Assembly: GCF_017255415.1 (NCBI RefSeq)
Contig: NZ_JAFJZZ010000001.1
Coordinates: 1-64,000, forward strand
Length of the DNA stretch: 64,000 nucleotides
Direction of reading: 5' to 3'
Source: Clostridium aminobutyricum
GTDB taxonomy: Bacteria; Bacillota; Clostridia; Peptostreptococcales; Anaerovoracaceae
In this document: positions 16,180 to 24,458 of the stretch, one piece after another
How positions within the stretch are numbered: position 1 is the stretch's first letter
Layout: each line of letters begins with the position of its first letter
Notes under the pieces: model-generated
The model's database searches: none
Told to the model about the DNA's origin: nothing
Seen by the model: the letters and a program-made list of their open reading frames with translations, nothing else
Translations under genes and position numbers: made by a program

Positions 16180-16962
16180 ATGGAAGGACAAGCAAAACGG
16201 ATGCCGATTTTATTTATAGGACATGGTTCACCTATGAATGCGATTGAGACAAACGAGTTTACAAAAAATTGGACAGAAATTGCAAAAAGAATCCCGAGAC
16301 CTGAGGCAATCCTAGCTATCTCTGCTCATTGGTTCACCGACGGAACAAGGATTCAGGATGATGAATATCCTAAAGTGATTTACGATATGTATGGCTTTCC
16401 GGACGAATTATATAGAATGGAGTATAAGCCGTCAGGGGCACCTGCTTTGGCTCATCTGACAAAAGATTTGATTCATGAGGAAGTACAAATAGACAACAGT
16501 TGGGGGATTGACCACGGAGCATGGTCCGTGCTTTGCCATATGTATCCGGAGGCAAATATTCCGTTGTATCAGTTAAGTGTGGATCAAAGTGCAGAGGCGC
16601 AGACCCATTTTGAATTAGGCAAGCAAATTCGCTCGCTGCGTGAACAGGGGGTGTTAATAATAGCCAGTGGAAATGTGGTACATAACCTATCGAAAATAAA
16701 CTGGAACATGCAAGGCGGATACGCTTGGGCAGAGGAGTTCGATGAATACATCAAGCAAAAAATCATCAAACGGCAATATGAAGATGTCATTCATTATAAA
16801 ATGGCAGGAAAGTGTTCTGAATTGGCATTTTATACGCCGGAGCATTTTTATCCGCTGCTCTATATTTTAGGTGCTTCCGACGAGAAAGACAAGCTTTCCA
16901 TCTATAACGATGACTGTATAATGGGGTCTTTATCCATGACTTGTTATTTGTTCGAGCAATAG
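16180..16962 (+). CDS. Class III extradiol dioxygenase, YgiD/DODA type
   Basis: A 260-residue LigB-superfamily protein. Early 'PILFIGHGSPMNA' and 'AISAHWFT' carry the two metal-binding His residues of the DODA/YgiD group, and 'NSWGIDHGAWSVLCHMYP' and 'IIASGNVVHNL' carry the others. Family members open catechol rings with O2 (for example DOPA 4,5-dioxygenase) using Fe(II) or Zn(II). In an anaerobe the real role is unclear. It is followed 40 bp downstream by a pirin gene, a pairing that suggests shared handling of phenolic or quinone compounds. Confidence 0.87.
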   Translation: MEGQAKRMPILFIGHGSPMNAIETNEFTKNWTEIAKRIPRPEAILAISAHWFTDGTRIQDDEYPKVIYDMYGFPDELYRMEYKPSGAPALAHLTKDLIHEEVQIDNSWGIDHGAWSVLCHMYPEANIPLYQLSVDQSAEAQTHFELGKQIRSLREQGVLIIASGNVVHNLSKINWNMQGGYAWAEEFDEYIKQKIIKRQYEDVIHYKMAGKCSELAFYTPEHFYPLLYILGASDEKDKLSIYNDDCIMGSLSMTCYLFEQ

Positions 16963-17002
16963 GACATTCCCATATAAAATGTACGAAAGGTGAGTGATTA
17001 AT

Positions 17003-17854
17003 ATGAAGGATATAAGAGAGGTCAAAAAAGTAATGATAGGTCAAAACGCTGTAGATGGTGCAGGTGTAAGGCTGGTTCGAGTATTTGGTTATCATGATAC
17101 AAAAGACTTAGATCCGTTTTTAATGCTGGATGCTTTTGACTCGAGCAATGCCGAAGACTATGTGAAGGGATTTCCGTGGCACCCGCATAGAGGGATAGAA
17201 ACCATTACCTATTTGGTAGAAGGGGACATTGAGCATCAGGACAGCCTAGGACATAAAGGGAGTATCTTAAATGGAGAATGCCAGTGGATGACGGCAGGTT
17301 CCGGTATCATTCATCAAGAAATGCCAACACCGAGTGAAAGAATGCTTGGCGTTCAGCTTTGGCTAAATTTGCCGGCTAAGTATAAAATGAATCCTCCTCA
17401 ATACCGGGCACTTTCAAAATCAGATATTCCTGTGATTGAAGAAGGTGGCAGTAAAGTGCATATTATTTCAGGAACTTATAAAGGCGCGTACGGCAGCGTC
17501 GACGGTGATTTCGTGAAGGCTCTTTACTTAGATGTAGAATTAGAACCGGAAGCGGAATGGGAAGCGGAGCTTCCAATCGATGATACTGTATTTGTCTATA
17601 TCCTTGAAGGGGAAGCTGCTTTTGGCCCAAAGAATAGGATTGTACCGGAAAAGCGTGCCATATTGTTTGAACAGGGAAGTCACTTTCAGGCAAATGCGTT
17701 GCATAACGGAGTACGATTCTTGTTGCTCTCCGCCAAACCGTTGAAAGAACCCATTGCTTGGGGCGGCCCAATTGTGATGAACACGCAGAAGGAATTAGAA
17801 TTGGCTTTCCAAGAGCTTGATGAAGGCACTTTTATAAAGGATGCAGATTTGTAG
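17003..17854 (+). CDS. Pirin-family bicupin protein
   Basis: A 283-residue protein with the pirin N-terminal cupin ('DPFLMLDAF', 'GFPWHPHRGIETITYLVEG', 'GSGIIHQEMP') that supplies the three His and one Glu metal ligands, and the pirin C-terminal cupin. Bacterial pirins can act as quercetinases or as metal-dependent redox proteins. ATG 17003 has AAAGGTGA 9 nt upstream; a GTG at 16994 would abut the ribosome binding site. Same operon as the dioxygenase; a terminator follows. Confidence 0.9.
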   Translation: MKDIREVKKVMIGQNAVDGAGVRLVRVFGYHDTKDLDPFLMLDAFDSSNAEDYVKGFPWHPHRGIETITYLVEGDIEHQDSLGHKGSILNGECQWMTAGSGIIHQEMPTPSERMLGVQLWLNLPAKYKMNPPQYRALSKSDIPVIEEGGSKVHIISGTYKGAYGSVDGDFVKALYLDVELEPEAEWEAELPIDDTVFVYILEGEAAFGPKNRIVPEKRAILFEQGSHFQANALHNGVRFLLLSAKPLKEPIAWGGPIVMNTQKELELAFQELDEGTFIKDADL

Positions 17855-17872
17855 ATTATAAAACGCGATTTA

Positions 17873-17905
17873 AAAACACCAAGAGCTAAAAACTCTTGGT
17901 GTTTT
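17873..17905 (+). terminator. Terminator of the dioxygenase-pirin operon
   Basis: Perfect 13-bp stem AAAACACCAAGAG / complement, 7-nt loop, ending in TTTT. Confidence 0.85.
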
Positions 17906-17984
17906 CTAGTGAATAGAATAAAAATAGTTAGAAAATTATATCAGTTTGTTCAAGAAGTTTTAAAACTTATAAGTAAAATTATGG

Positions 17985-18052
17985 TATAATGAACGCAGTG
18001 GATTGAATCCAGCGTTGCCTTTTTGCTCAAGCTTGCTTGGCTAGGCAAGACG
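17985..18052 (+). promoter_or_regulatory. Conserved promoter/leader element, copy B (oleate hydratase gene)
   Basis: An extended -10 (TGGTATAAT; TATAAT at 17985-17990) is followed by the same GAACGCA start and the same two stems as copy A at 13445-13513; base changes in stem 1 and the small inner stem mostly keep pairing. There is no good -35. The element ends 85 nt before the oleate hydratase start codon. Confidence 0.65.
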
Positions 18053-18067
18053 TAAATCAGATTTCAC

Positions 18068-18096
18068 TAGAGGATAAAATAAAAAGGTATCCTCTA
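18068..18096 (+). promoter_or_regulatory. Second leader hairpin before oleate hydratase
   Basis: Perfect 9-bp stem TAGAGGATA / TATCCTCTA with an 11-nt A-rich loop, followed by AATTTT. It lies between the conserved element and the ribosome binding site and could act as a weak terminator or a stabiliser. Confidence 0.45.
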
Positions 18097-18137
18097 ATTT
18101 TAAACGATATAAGAAAATAATTGTTGGAGGTATGACA

Positions 18138-19907
18138 ATGTACTACAGTAACGGAAATTATGAAGCGTTTGCACGGCCTCAAAAACCTGATGATGTGGAC
18201 AAGAAATCAGCGTATTTGGTCGGTGCCGGTTTGGCTTCATTGGCAGCTGCTTGCTTTTTAGTGCGTGATGGACAAATGAAAGGGGAACGCATTCATATTT
18301 TGGAGGATTTAAATCTGCCGGGAGGTGCTTGCGACGGTATCAACGACTTACAAAAAGGATTTGTCGTAAGAGGCGGACGTGAAATGGAAAATCATTTTGA
18401 ATGCCTGTGGGACTTGTTCCGATCTATTCCTTCCATTGAAACAGAAGGGGTCTCCGTGTTAGATGAGTATTATTGGCTCAATAAGAAAGATCCGAATTAT
18501 TCGTTGATCAGAGCAACGGTAAACAGAGGAGAGGATGCTCATACCGACGGCAAATTTGGACTGAGTGAGAAAGCCTCCAGAGAGATTATGAAGTTGTTTT
18601 TCACGGTGGACGAAAAGTTATACGATAAAAAGGTGACAGACGTCTTTACGGAAGAGTTCTTTTCTTCGAATTTTTGGCTCTATTGGCGAACTATGTTTGC
18701 TTTTGAGGATTGGCACAGTGCGTTGGAAATGAAGCTTTATTTGCAGCGTTTTATTCATCATATCGGGGGCCTTCCTGATTTTTCAGCATTGAAATTTACC
18801 AAGTACAATCAGTATGAATCGTTGATTCTTCCGATGGTAGAGTATCTCAAATCGCATAACGTCGATTTTCAATACGGAACGACGGTAAGCAATGTTATTT
18901 TTGATATTGCAAAGGATAAAAAGATTGCAAAACAGCTTCTCTTTGAGCGTGAAGGCAAAGAAGACGCGATTGAATTGACCGAGGATGATTTGGTGTTCAT
19001 TACGAATGGAAGCTGTACACAAAACTCTTCTCTTGGCGATCACTACCATGCCGCTGAATTGAACAGTTCCAAAGACGGCTGCTGGAGGCTTTGGGAAAAT
19101 ATTGCGAAGCAAGACCCTGCATTCGGGCATCCGGAAAAATTCTGCTCAGACATAAAAGCGACTAATTGGGAATCAGCTACCATTACAACCCTTGATGATA
19201 AAATCCCGCCGTACATTGAAAAAATATGCAAGCGTGATCCATTTAGCGGAAAAGTGGTAACAGGTGGTATCATCACCGTTAAGGATTCCAAATGGCTCAT
19301 GAGCTATACCTTAAACCGTCAGCCGCATTTTAAAGAACAGCCGAAGGATCAATTAATCGTTTGGGTATACGGCTTATTCAGCGATGTGCCCGGTGACTAT
19401 GTGAAAAAGCCGATGCGGGATTGTACAGGGGAAGAAATTACACAGGAATGGCTTTATCATATCGGTGTACCTGAGGATCAGATCACAGAGCTTGCCGCAA
19501 ATTCAGCACGCTGTATTCCTTGCATGATGCCTTATGTTACCGCTTTCTTTATGCCTAGAACAAAGGGGGACAGACCGAAAGTGGTTCCGGAAGGAAGTGC
19601 AAACTTTGCGTTCATCGGACAGTTTTCCGATACGGTAAGAGATACGGTATTCACAACCGAATATTCTGTGAGAACCGGCATGGAAGCCGTTTATACCTTG
19701 CTTGATGTAGACCGCGGTGTACCGGAGGTATTCAATTCTTGTTATGATATTCGTGTTTTACTGGATTCTTCCGTAAAAATGTTGGACGGCAGAAAACCAA
19801 TAGATATGAAGCTTCCGTTCATTGCAAATATTGTGAAGAACAAAGTTCTACATAAGATTTCGGGAACCGTTATCGAAGACCTCTTGAAACGTTACAATGT
19901 TATATAA
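18138..19907 (+). CDS. ohyA: Oleate hydratase
   Basis: A 589-residue FAD enzyme that adds water to the cis-9 double bond of oleate and related fatty acids to give 10-hydroxy acids. It begins MYYSNGNYEAFARP, the characteristic N terminus of bacterial oleate hydratases, followed by the FAD-binding 'YLVGAGLASLAAACFLVRDG'; length and the segments 'GGREMENHFECLWDL' and 'PCMMPYVTAFFMPR' fit the family along the whole chain. TTGGAGG is 7 nt from ATG 18138; the upstream ATG at 18132 is too close. The gene is expressed from a long leader with conserved element B. Likely role: detoxifying unsaturated fatty acids. Confidence 0.95.
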   Translation: MYYSNGNYEAFARPQKPDDVDKKSAYLVGAGLASLAAACFLVRDGQMKGERIHILEDLNLPGGACDGINDLQKGFVVRGGREMENHFECLWDLFRSIPSIETEGVSVLDEYYWLNKKDPNYSLIRATVNRGEDAHTDGKFGLSEKASREIMKLFFTVDEKLYDKKVTDVFTEEFFSSNFWLYWRTMFAFEDWHSALEMKLYLQRFIHHIGGLPDFSALKFTKYNQYESLILPMVEYLKSHNVDFQYGTTVSNVIFDIAKDKKIAKQLLFEREGKEDAIELTEDDLVFITNGSCTQNSSLGDHYHAAELNSSKDGCWRLWENIAKQDPAFGHPEKFCSDIKATNWESATITTLDDKIPPYIEKICKRDPFSGKVVTGGIITVKDSKWLMSYTLNRQPHFKEQPKDQLIVWVYGLFSDVPGDYVKKPMRDCTGEEITQEWLYHIGVPEDQITELAANSARCIPCMMPYVTAFFMPRTKGDRPKVVPEGSANFAFIGQFSDTVRDTVFTTEYSVRTGMEAVYTLLDVDRGVPEVFNSCYDIRVLLDSSVKMLDGRKPIDMKLPFIANIVKNKVLHKISGTVIEDLLKRYNVI

Positions 19908-19969
19908 TAACGAAATTCGGGTAGGCTAACCGGTAGATGGATATAATTGAATGAGGAGGACTGGAATAA

Positions 19970-20305
19970 GTGGATGAAGTAGAAAAATATATAGCGCAGT
20001 ATCCGGAAGAACTACAGATGAAACTTCAAGAAATACGTCAGGTAATAAAAGAAGCTGCACCTCAGGCAAGTGAAAAAATAAGTTGGAGGATGCCTACCTT
20101 TTATTTAAACGGAAATCTGGTTCATTTTGCGATGCATAAATCTCATATTGGGTTTTATCCCGGCGCAAGCGGTGTAGAAAATTTCAAAGATCAACTGGGA
20201 GAATATAAATATGCGAAAGGCTCCATCCAGTTTCCGTTGAGCAAACCTTTACCGGAGAAACTGATCACGGATATTGTGAAATTTAGAGTACAGGAAAACA
20301 AATAA
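19970..20305 (+). CDS. DUF1801 (YdhG-like) protein
   Basis: A 111-residue single-domain protein of the DUF1801/YdhG fold: 'EEIRQVIKEAAPQASEKISWRMPTFYLNGNLVHFAMHKSHIGFYPG' has the family's WxMPxF and GFYPG motifs. Function of the family is unknown. GTG at 19970 is the likely start, with GGAGGA about 12 nt upstream; the ATG one codon on is an alternative. It may be co-transcribed with oleate hydratase (63-bp gap, no terminator between). Confidence 0.8.
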   Translation: MDEVEKYIAQYPEELQMKLQEIRQVIKEAAPQASEKISWRMPTFYLNGNLVHFAMHKSHIGFYPGASGVENFKDQLGEYKYAKGSIQFPLSKPLPEKLITDIVKFRVQENK

Positions 20306-20315
20306 AAATAAACAT

Positions 20316-20351
20316 AAAAGGCATTGAGATAAAAATCTCAATGCCTTTTTT
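20316..20351 (+). terminator. Terminator after the DUF1801 gene
   Basis: Perfect 15-bp stem AAAAGGCATTGAGAT / complement, 4-nt loop, six T residues. Confidence 0.9.
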
Positions 20352-20493
20352 ACCTTTTAATGAAAGCCTATATTAAAGAAGAGAAACAAGGTACTTTCAT
20401 TTACTTTTATTATATAATGTTAATGAAACATTTGGAACAAATTTCACATTTACTCGTCAAATAAGATAGGAATGCTTAAAAGGGGGAAGAAAG

Positions 20494-21909
20494 ATGAAAA
20501 AACATATTTTGATGTCAGTGATGCTCTTGGTGGCTTCATTGTGTTATGTAGATGCATATGCGGCTGAGAAACCCGTAAATGAGGTTGCAATTGTATTAAA
20601 TGGCACTTCAATTGGTTCCAATGCGTACATAAATAATGATACTGTTTATTTGCCGATTCGTGCGGCATGTGAGGCCTTGGGATATCAAGTCGGCTGGAAA
20701 CTGGAGAATGGATCGACCTTGATTCCGGTTACGAAAGCCAACGATGAAATTATATTAAATCTGACAGACGAGAAAATTAATGATAACGGCCATTCCTATT
20801 ATGCATATCGCAATAATGAAGTGGCTAATTTCTTAGTCTATGAGGGGAAAGCGTATATGGAGTCCGGCCTTTTTTCGGAAGTTTTTGCTGTGAACGTCGA
20901 TTATAATACTGGAGCAAAACAGGTGATTTTAACTTCGATTGACGAAAATAACATAACCATCAGCACCGTGAAAAAAGACGTAGAAAGGGAGGATGTCAGC
21001 ATTAATTTGCAGTATCCTCAAATTAGCGGTTTGAGTAATGCTGCTATAGAAGCAAAGATCAATACAGTTTTTAAAGATGCTGCACTGGATGCCGAAAAAG
21101 AAGGACTGAGAAACGCGGCTGAACTGAATGCTTCAGGGTATATAGGCGGAGCGAAAGTCGGAACAGACTTTAACTATAGGGTAAAGTACAATCAGAACGA
21201 ATTGTTAAGTGTGATCACCTATAATTATCAGTATGCCGGCGGTGCGCATGGCATGACTGTTGAAAACTCTTATACCTTTGACTTAGATACCGGAGAAGCA
21301 TTGAAACTGAGTAATTTATTCAATCAAGATACGAAATATACCGAATTTATAAATGCCTTTATACGAAGTGAAATTGATAAGAGAATTGCAACAGGCGCAG
21401 TGGTGGAGTTGGCACCATTTAAAACGGTTGGAGACAATCCGGGATTTTACCTATCCAATGATTCGATCGTATTCTACTTCCAGCAATATGAATACTTCCC
21501 ATATGCAGCAGGGATACAGGAATTTGCCATTAAATTTTCTGATATGAAAGATAAATTTTCAAAGAAATATGATTTTCTATATGAAAAACCCATTGTATTA
21601 CATGCCGGTACTGAAAATATTCTGTCGGTTGGAAATATAGGCAGAGTTGTTCTGAAAGGGAATCCTTCAACAGGCTATGAATGGCATTACACAATTGCGG
21701 ACAGCAGTATCGTGAATTTGAGTTCACAGAACTATATACCGGACTCAACGGCTTCTGGTGTAGTGGGTTCAGGCGGAACCTACTATTGGGATTTTAAGGC
21801 TCTCCAATCAGGGCAAACGACGATTACTTTCCAGTATTACAGAGAGTGGGAGAGCAAATCTCCTGCAGGACAGGGCAATACTGCAGTTTATACAGTGCGC
21901 GTGAATTAG
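20494..21909 (+). CDS. Secreted protein with copper-amine-oxidase-like, PdaC-type/DUF3298 and chagasin domains
   Basis: A 471-residue exported protein with a signal peptide (about 1-24, cut after AYA). Domains in order: a copper amine oxidase N-terminal-like repeat used for wall or substrate binding (about 30-150); a DUF4163 plus DUF3298 pair of the RsiV/PdaC type (about 155-355); and a chagasin-like peptidase inhibitor I42 domain (about 370-471) with NPSTGY, GSGGT and YREW in the positions of the three inhibitory loops. Chagasins inhibit papain-like cysteine proteases. Monocistronic between two terminators. Confidence 0.78.
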   Translation: MKKHILMSVMLLVASLCYVDAYAAEKPVNEVAIVLNGTSIGSNAYINNDTVYLPIRAACEALGYQVGWKLENGSTLIPVTKANDEIILNLTDEKINDNGHSYYAYRNNEVANFLVYEGKAYMESGLFSEVFAVNVDYNTGAKQVILTSIDENNITISTVKKDVEREDVSINLQYPQISGLSNAAIEAKINTVFKDAALDAEKEGLRNAAELNASGYIGGAKVGTDFNYRVKYNQNELLSVITYNYQYAGGAHGMTVENSYTFDLDTGEALKLSNLFNQDTKYTEFINAFIRSEIDKRIATGAVVELAPFKTVGDNPGFYLSNDSIVFYFQQYEYFPYAAGIQEFAIKFSDMKDKFSKKYDFLYEKPIVLHAGTENILSVGNIGRVVLKGNPSTGYEWHYTIADSSIVNLSSQNYIPDSTASGVVGSGGTYYWDFKALQSGQTTITFQYYREWESKSPAGQGNTAVYTVRVN

Positions 21910-21944
21910 TGGCATGTAAATAAATATCGGATTTTAATGAAGGG

Positions 21945-21990
21945 GGTTGTCTCAGATGAAGATGTAATCTTTTTTGAGACAGCCTCATTA
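21945..21990 (+). terminator. Terminator after the chagasin-domain gene
   Basis: 10-bp stem GGTTGTCTCA / TGAGACAGCC around a 20-nt loop, followed by a T-rich stretch. Confidence 0.65.
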
Positions 21991-22030
21991 TTTTAGCCTA
22001 CAATACAGGTACAAGTCTTAGAAAATTCTA

Positions 22031-22143
22031 TTTACAGATGAAGATACATGTTATAATAAAAAATAAAAACCTAAGGGGATAACTAACCGGTTATCGTTTG
22101 GATGGATAGGATACCTTGTATTCGAATACCTATAAAAACTTAG
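22031..22143 (+). promoter_or_regulatory. folE promoter and structured leader
   Basis: TTTACA (22031-22036) and TATAAT (22052-22057), spacer 15 nt, start near 22064. The leader then shows a closing pair CTAAG (22071-22075)/CTTAG (22139-22143), a hairpin GATAAC-N6-GTTATC (22078-22095), and a second arm where GGATAC/GTATTC competes with ATAGG/CCTAT (22106-22133). It does not match the known tetrahydrofolate riboswitch core as I remember it. Confidence 0.45.
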
Positions 22144-22190
22144 CATGGTTAATTGTAAAATAAGTGAAATAGCGATAGGAGAATTTGTTT

Positions 22191-22751
22191 ATGGATAAGG
22201 AAAGAATAGAGAAAGCCGTAAGAGAAATACTTTTAGCGATAGGAGAGGATCCAGACAGAGAAGGTCTGCAAGATACACCAAAGAGATTAGCCAAAATGTA
22301 TGAAGAAATATTTTCAGGTCTGCATGAAGACCCGGCAAAGGATCTTGAAATCTATTTTCAAGAAGAAAAGTATGAGGAACTTGTTTTAGTAAAGGACATC
22401 CCTTTTTATTCCATGTGTGAACATCATTTAGTACCGTTTTTTGGGAAAGCACATGTAGCATATCTTCCCAAAGACGGTAAGCTCACCGGTTTAAGCAAGC
22501 TTGCAAGGGTTGTAGAAACGATTGCGAAAAGACCTCAGCTGCAAGAAAGAATTACCGCTACTGTTGCAGATACCATCATGAAGAAGTTAGAACCTTATGG
22601 TGTGATTGTTGTTATTGAAGCGGAACACATGTGTATGACCATGAGAGGAGTTAAGAAGCCAGGTTCAAAGACGATAACCTCTGCTGTTCGGGGCGTATTT
22701 AAAACCGATTCAAAAGCGAGGGCAGAAGTTATGTCTATGATAAACAAATAG
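22191..22751 (+). CDS. folE: GTP cyclohydrolase I
   Basis: A 186-residue type I GTP cyclohydrolase, the first step of folate synthesis: GTP to 7,8-dihydroneopterin triphosphate. '[20 protein letters not shown]' gives the zinc Cys and the catalytic His residues, '[10 protein letters not shown]' and 'QLQERIT' the usual core, and 'HMCMTMRG' the second zinc Cys. ATG 22191 lies 7-8 nt after AGGAGAA; a TTG at 22185 would be too close. First gene of folE-folP-folB-folK-HD. Confidence 0.97.
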   Translation: MDKERIEKAVREILLAIGEDPDREGLQDTPKRLAKMYEEIFSGLHEDPAKDLEIYFQEEKYEELVLVKDIPFYSMCEHHLVPFFGKAHVAYLPKDGKLTGLSKLARVVETIAKRPQLQERITATVADTIMKKLEPYGVIVVIEAEHMCMTMRGVKKPGSKTITSAVRGVFKTDSKARAEVMSMINK

Positions 22752-22765
22752 AAGCAGGAGAATTT

Positions 22766-23623
22766 ATGTATAATACAGGTATCCAGTTTATTGCATCTAA
22801 AAAGAAAATGAGCTTTCTCAGTCATGAACTTGAATTTGGAGAAAGAACGCTCGTTATGGGAATATTAAACCTTACGCCGGATTCTTTTTCGGATGGCGGA
22901 GACTTCGTTTCTGTTGATCGGGCCGTTGAGCATGCTGTGAAAATGTTAAGCGAAGGGGCGGATATGATTGACATCGGCGGTGAATCTTCAAGACCGGGAC
23001 ACGTAAGGATAAATGCAGAGGAAGAACTTAGAAGAGTGATTCCTGTTATTAAAAGGCTTAAGGAAGAAACGGATGCAATCTTATCAATAGATACAATACG
23101 AGCTGAAGTGGCAGAAGAAGCAGTAAAAAATGGAGTCCACATCATTAATGATATTTGGGGGTTTCAAGAAGACAAGGGACTTGCGTTAGTAGCAGCAAAA
23201 TACGGTACCCCAGTAGTTCTAATGCACAATAAACAAGATAGCCAATATGAAGGAGATATGATCGAGGAGATCAAAGAGTTCCTTATGGAATCTGTTAGAA
23301 TTGCAAAGGAAGCAGGCGTAAAAGAAGAATTGATTATTTTAGATCCTGGTCTGGGATTTGGAAAAACAGCGGAGCAGAACTTAGTGGTTATGAGTCGATT
23401 AAAGGAGATAAAAGATCTGGGATATCCGGTGCTACTTGGTGCATCCAGAAAGTCCATGATTGGGAAAATACTTGATGTTCCTCCTAAAGATCGGGATGAG
23501 GGAACAATAGCTACCTCTGTTTTAGGAATCGTACAAGGTGTAGATATTGTGAGAGTGCACAATGTATTAGCGAATGCACGTGCAGTGAAGGTGACAGATG
23601 CTATTGTGAGGGGGCGTGAATAA
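22766..23623 (+). CDS. folP: Dihydropteroate synthase
   Basis: A 285-residue TIM-barrel enzyme that joins p-aminobenzoate to hydroxymethyl-dihydropterin diphosphate. 'VMGILNLTPDSFSDGG' and 'MIDIGGESSRPG' are the two diagnostic motifs; 'DTIRAEVAEEA', 'NDIWGF' and 'GASRKSMIG' complete the active site. GCAGGAG precedes ATG. Its TAA overlaps the ATG of folB by one base. Confidence 0.97.
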   Translation: MYNTGIQFIASKKKMSFLSHELEFGERTLVMGILNLTPDSFSDGGDFVSVDRAVEHAVKMLSEGADMIDIGGESSRPGHVRINAEEELRRVIPVIKRLKEETDAILSIDTIRAEVAEEAVKNGVHIINDIWGFQEDKGLALVAAKYGTPVVLMHNKQDSQYEGDMIEEIKEFLMESVRIAKEAGVKEELIILDPGLGFGKTAEQNLVVMSRLKEIKDLGYPVLLGASRKSMIGKILDVPPKDRDEGTIATSVLGIVQGVDIVRVHNVLANARAVKVTDAIVRGRE

Positions 23624-23988
23624 TGGATAAGATTATGATGGAAAACATGGCTTTCTATGGATATCATGGTGTTTTAGCAGAAGAACAAAAACTTGGCCAA
23701 AAATTTTTTATAGATGCAGCCCTTTATTTACCTCTAAAAAAAGCAGGAGAGACGGATGACTTACACTTTTCGGTAAGCTATGCGCAGGTTTATGATACGA
23801 TAAAAGGTATCGTTGAACATAATAAATTTAACTTATTAGAAGCTTTAGCCGAAACTATATGCACAGAGATATTTTCCTCTTATCCATTGATTGAGAAGGT
23901 AAAAATTAAAGTTAAAAAGCCGGAAGCTCCTGTTGCAGGAATCTTTGATTATTTCGGGGTTGAAATAGAGAGAGAGAGGCAGGAATGA
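23623..23988 (+). CDS. folB: Dihydroneopterin aldolase
   Basis: A 121-residue aldolase of the tunnel-fold family: 'FYGYHGVLAEEQKLGQKFFIDA' holds the catalytic Tyr/Glu region and 'VKIKVKKPEAPVAGIFDYFGVEI' the conserved Lys. It makes 6-hydroxymethyl-dihydropterin. Coupled on both sides: start overlaps the folP stop, end overlaps the folK start (ATGA). Confidence 0.95.
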   Translation: MDKIMMENMAFYGYHGVLAEEQKLGQKFFIDAALYLPLKKAGETDDLHFSVSYAQVYDTIKGIVEHNKFNLLEALAETICTEIFSSYPLIEKVKIKVKKPEAPVAGIFDYFGVEIERERQE

Positions 23989-24455
23989 GTAAAATTTATT
24001 TAGGCCTTGGAACGAACCTTGGAGACAAAGAAGATAACTTAAAGCAGGCGATTGAGCTGCTCTCTGAAAAAGTGGAGAACCTTCATATTTCATCGCTATA
24101 TGAAACAGAGCCCGTTGGATTTAAGGAACAACCATGGTTTTTAAATCTTGTTTTGGAAGGGGATACCGACTTACCGCCCCAAGAACTGCTTCATTTTACC
24201 CAGAGCATTGAAAAGAAAATGAAGAGGATAAAGACCATCCTAAATGGTCCCCGTATCATAGATATTGACATTCTCTTATATGAGCAGGAGCAAATCGAAA
24301 TAGGCGATCTTATTATACCTCACCCAAGGCTGCTGGAAAGAGCTTTTGTAATGGTTCCGCTTTATGAAATAGCCCCTGACCTTATCATTTTTGGTAAACG
24401 TATAAAGGATATCATGCGTGACTTTAATGGAGAGAGAATAATAAAAAAGGATTAA
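23985..24455 (+). CDS. folK: Hydroxymethyl-dihydropterin pyrophosphokinase
   Basis: A 156-residue HPPK: 'YLGLGTNLGDKEDNLKQAIELL' at the N terminus, 'YETEPVGFKEQPWFLNLV', and the signature 'GPRIIDIDILLYE' with its two metal-binding Asp residues. It diphosphorylates the pterin for FolP. Start by ATGA overlap with folB; the HD gene follows after 3 nt. Confidence 0.96.
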   Translation: MSKIYLGLGTNLGDKEDNLKQAIELLSEKVENLHISSLYETEPVGFKEQPWFLNLVLEGDTDLPPQELLHFTQSIEKKMKRIKTILNGPRIIDIDILLYEQEQIEIGDLIIPHPRLLERAFVMVPLYEIAPDLIIFGKRIKDIMRDFNGERIIKKD

Positions 24456-24458
24456 GAG

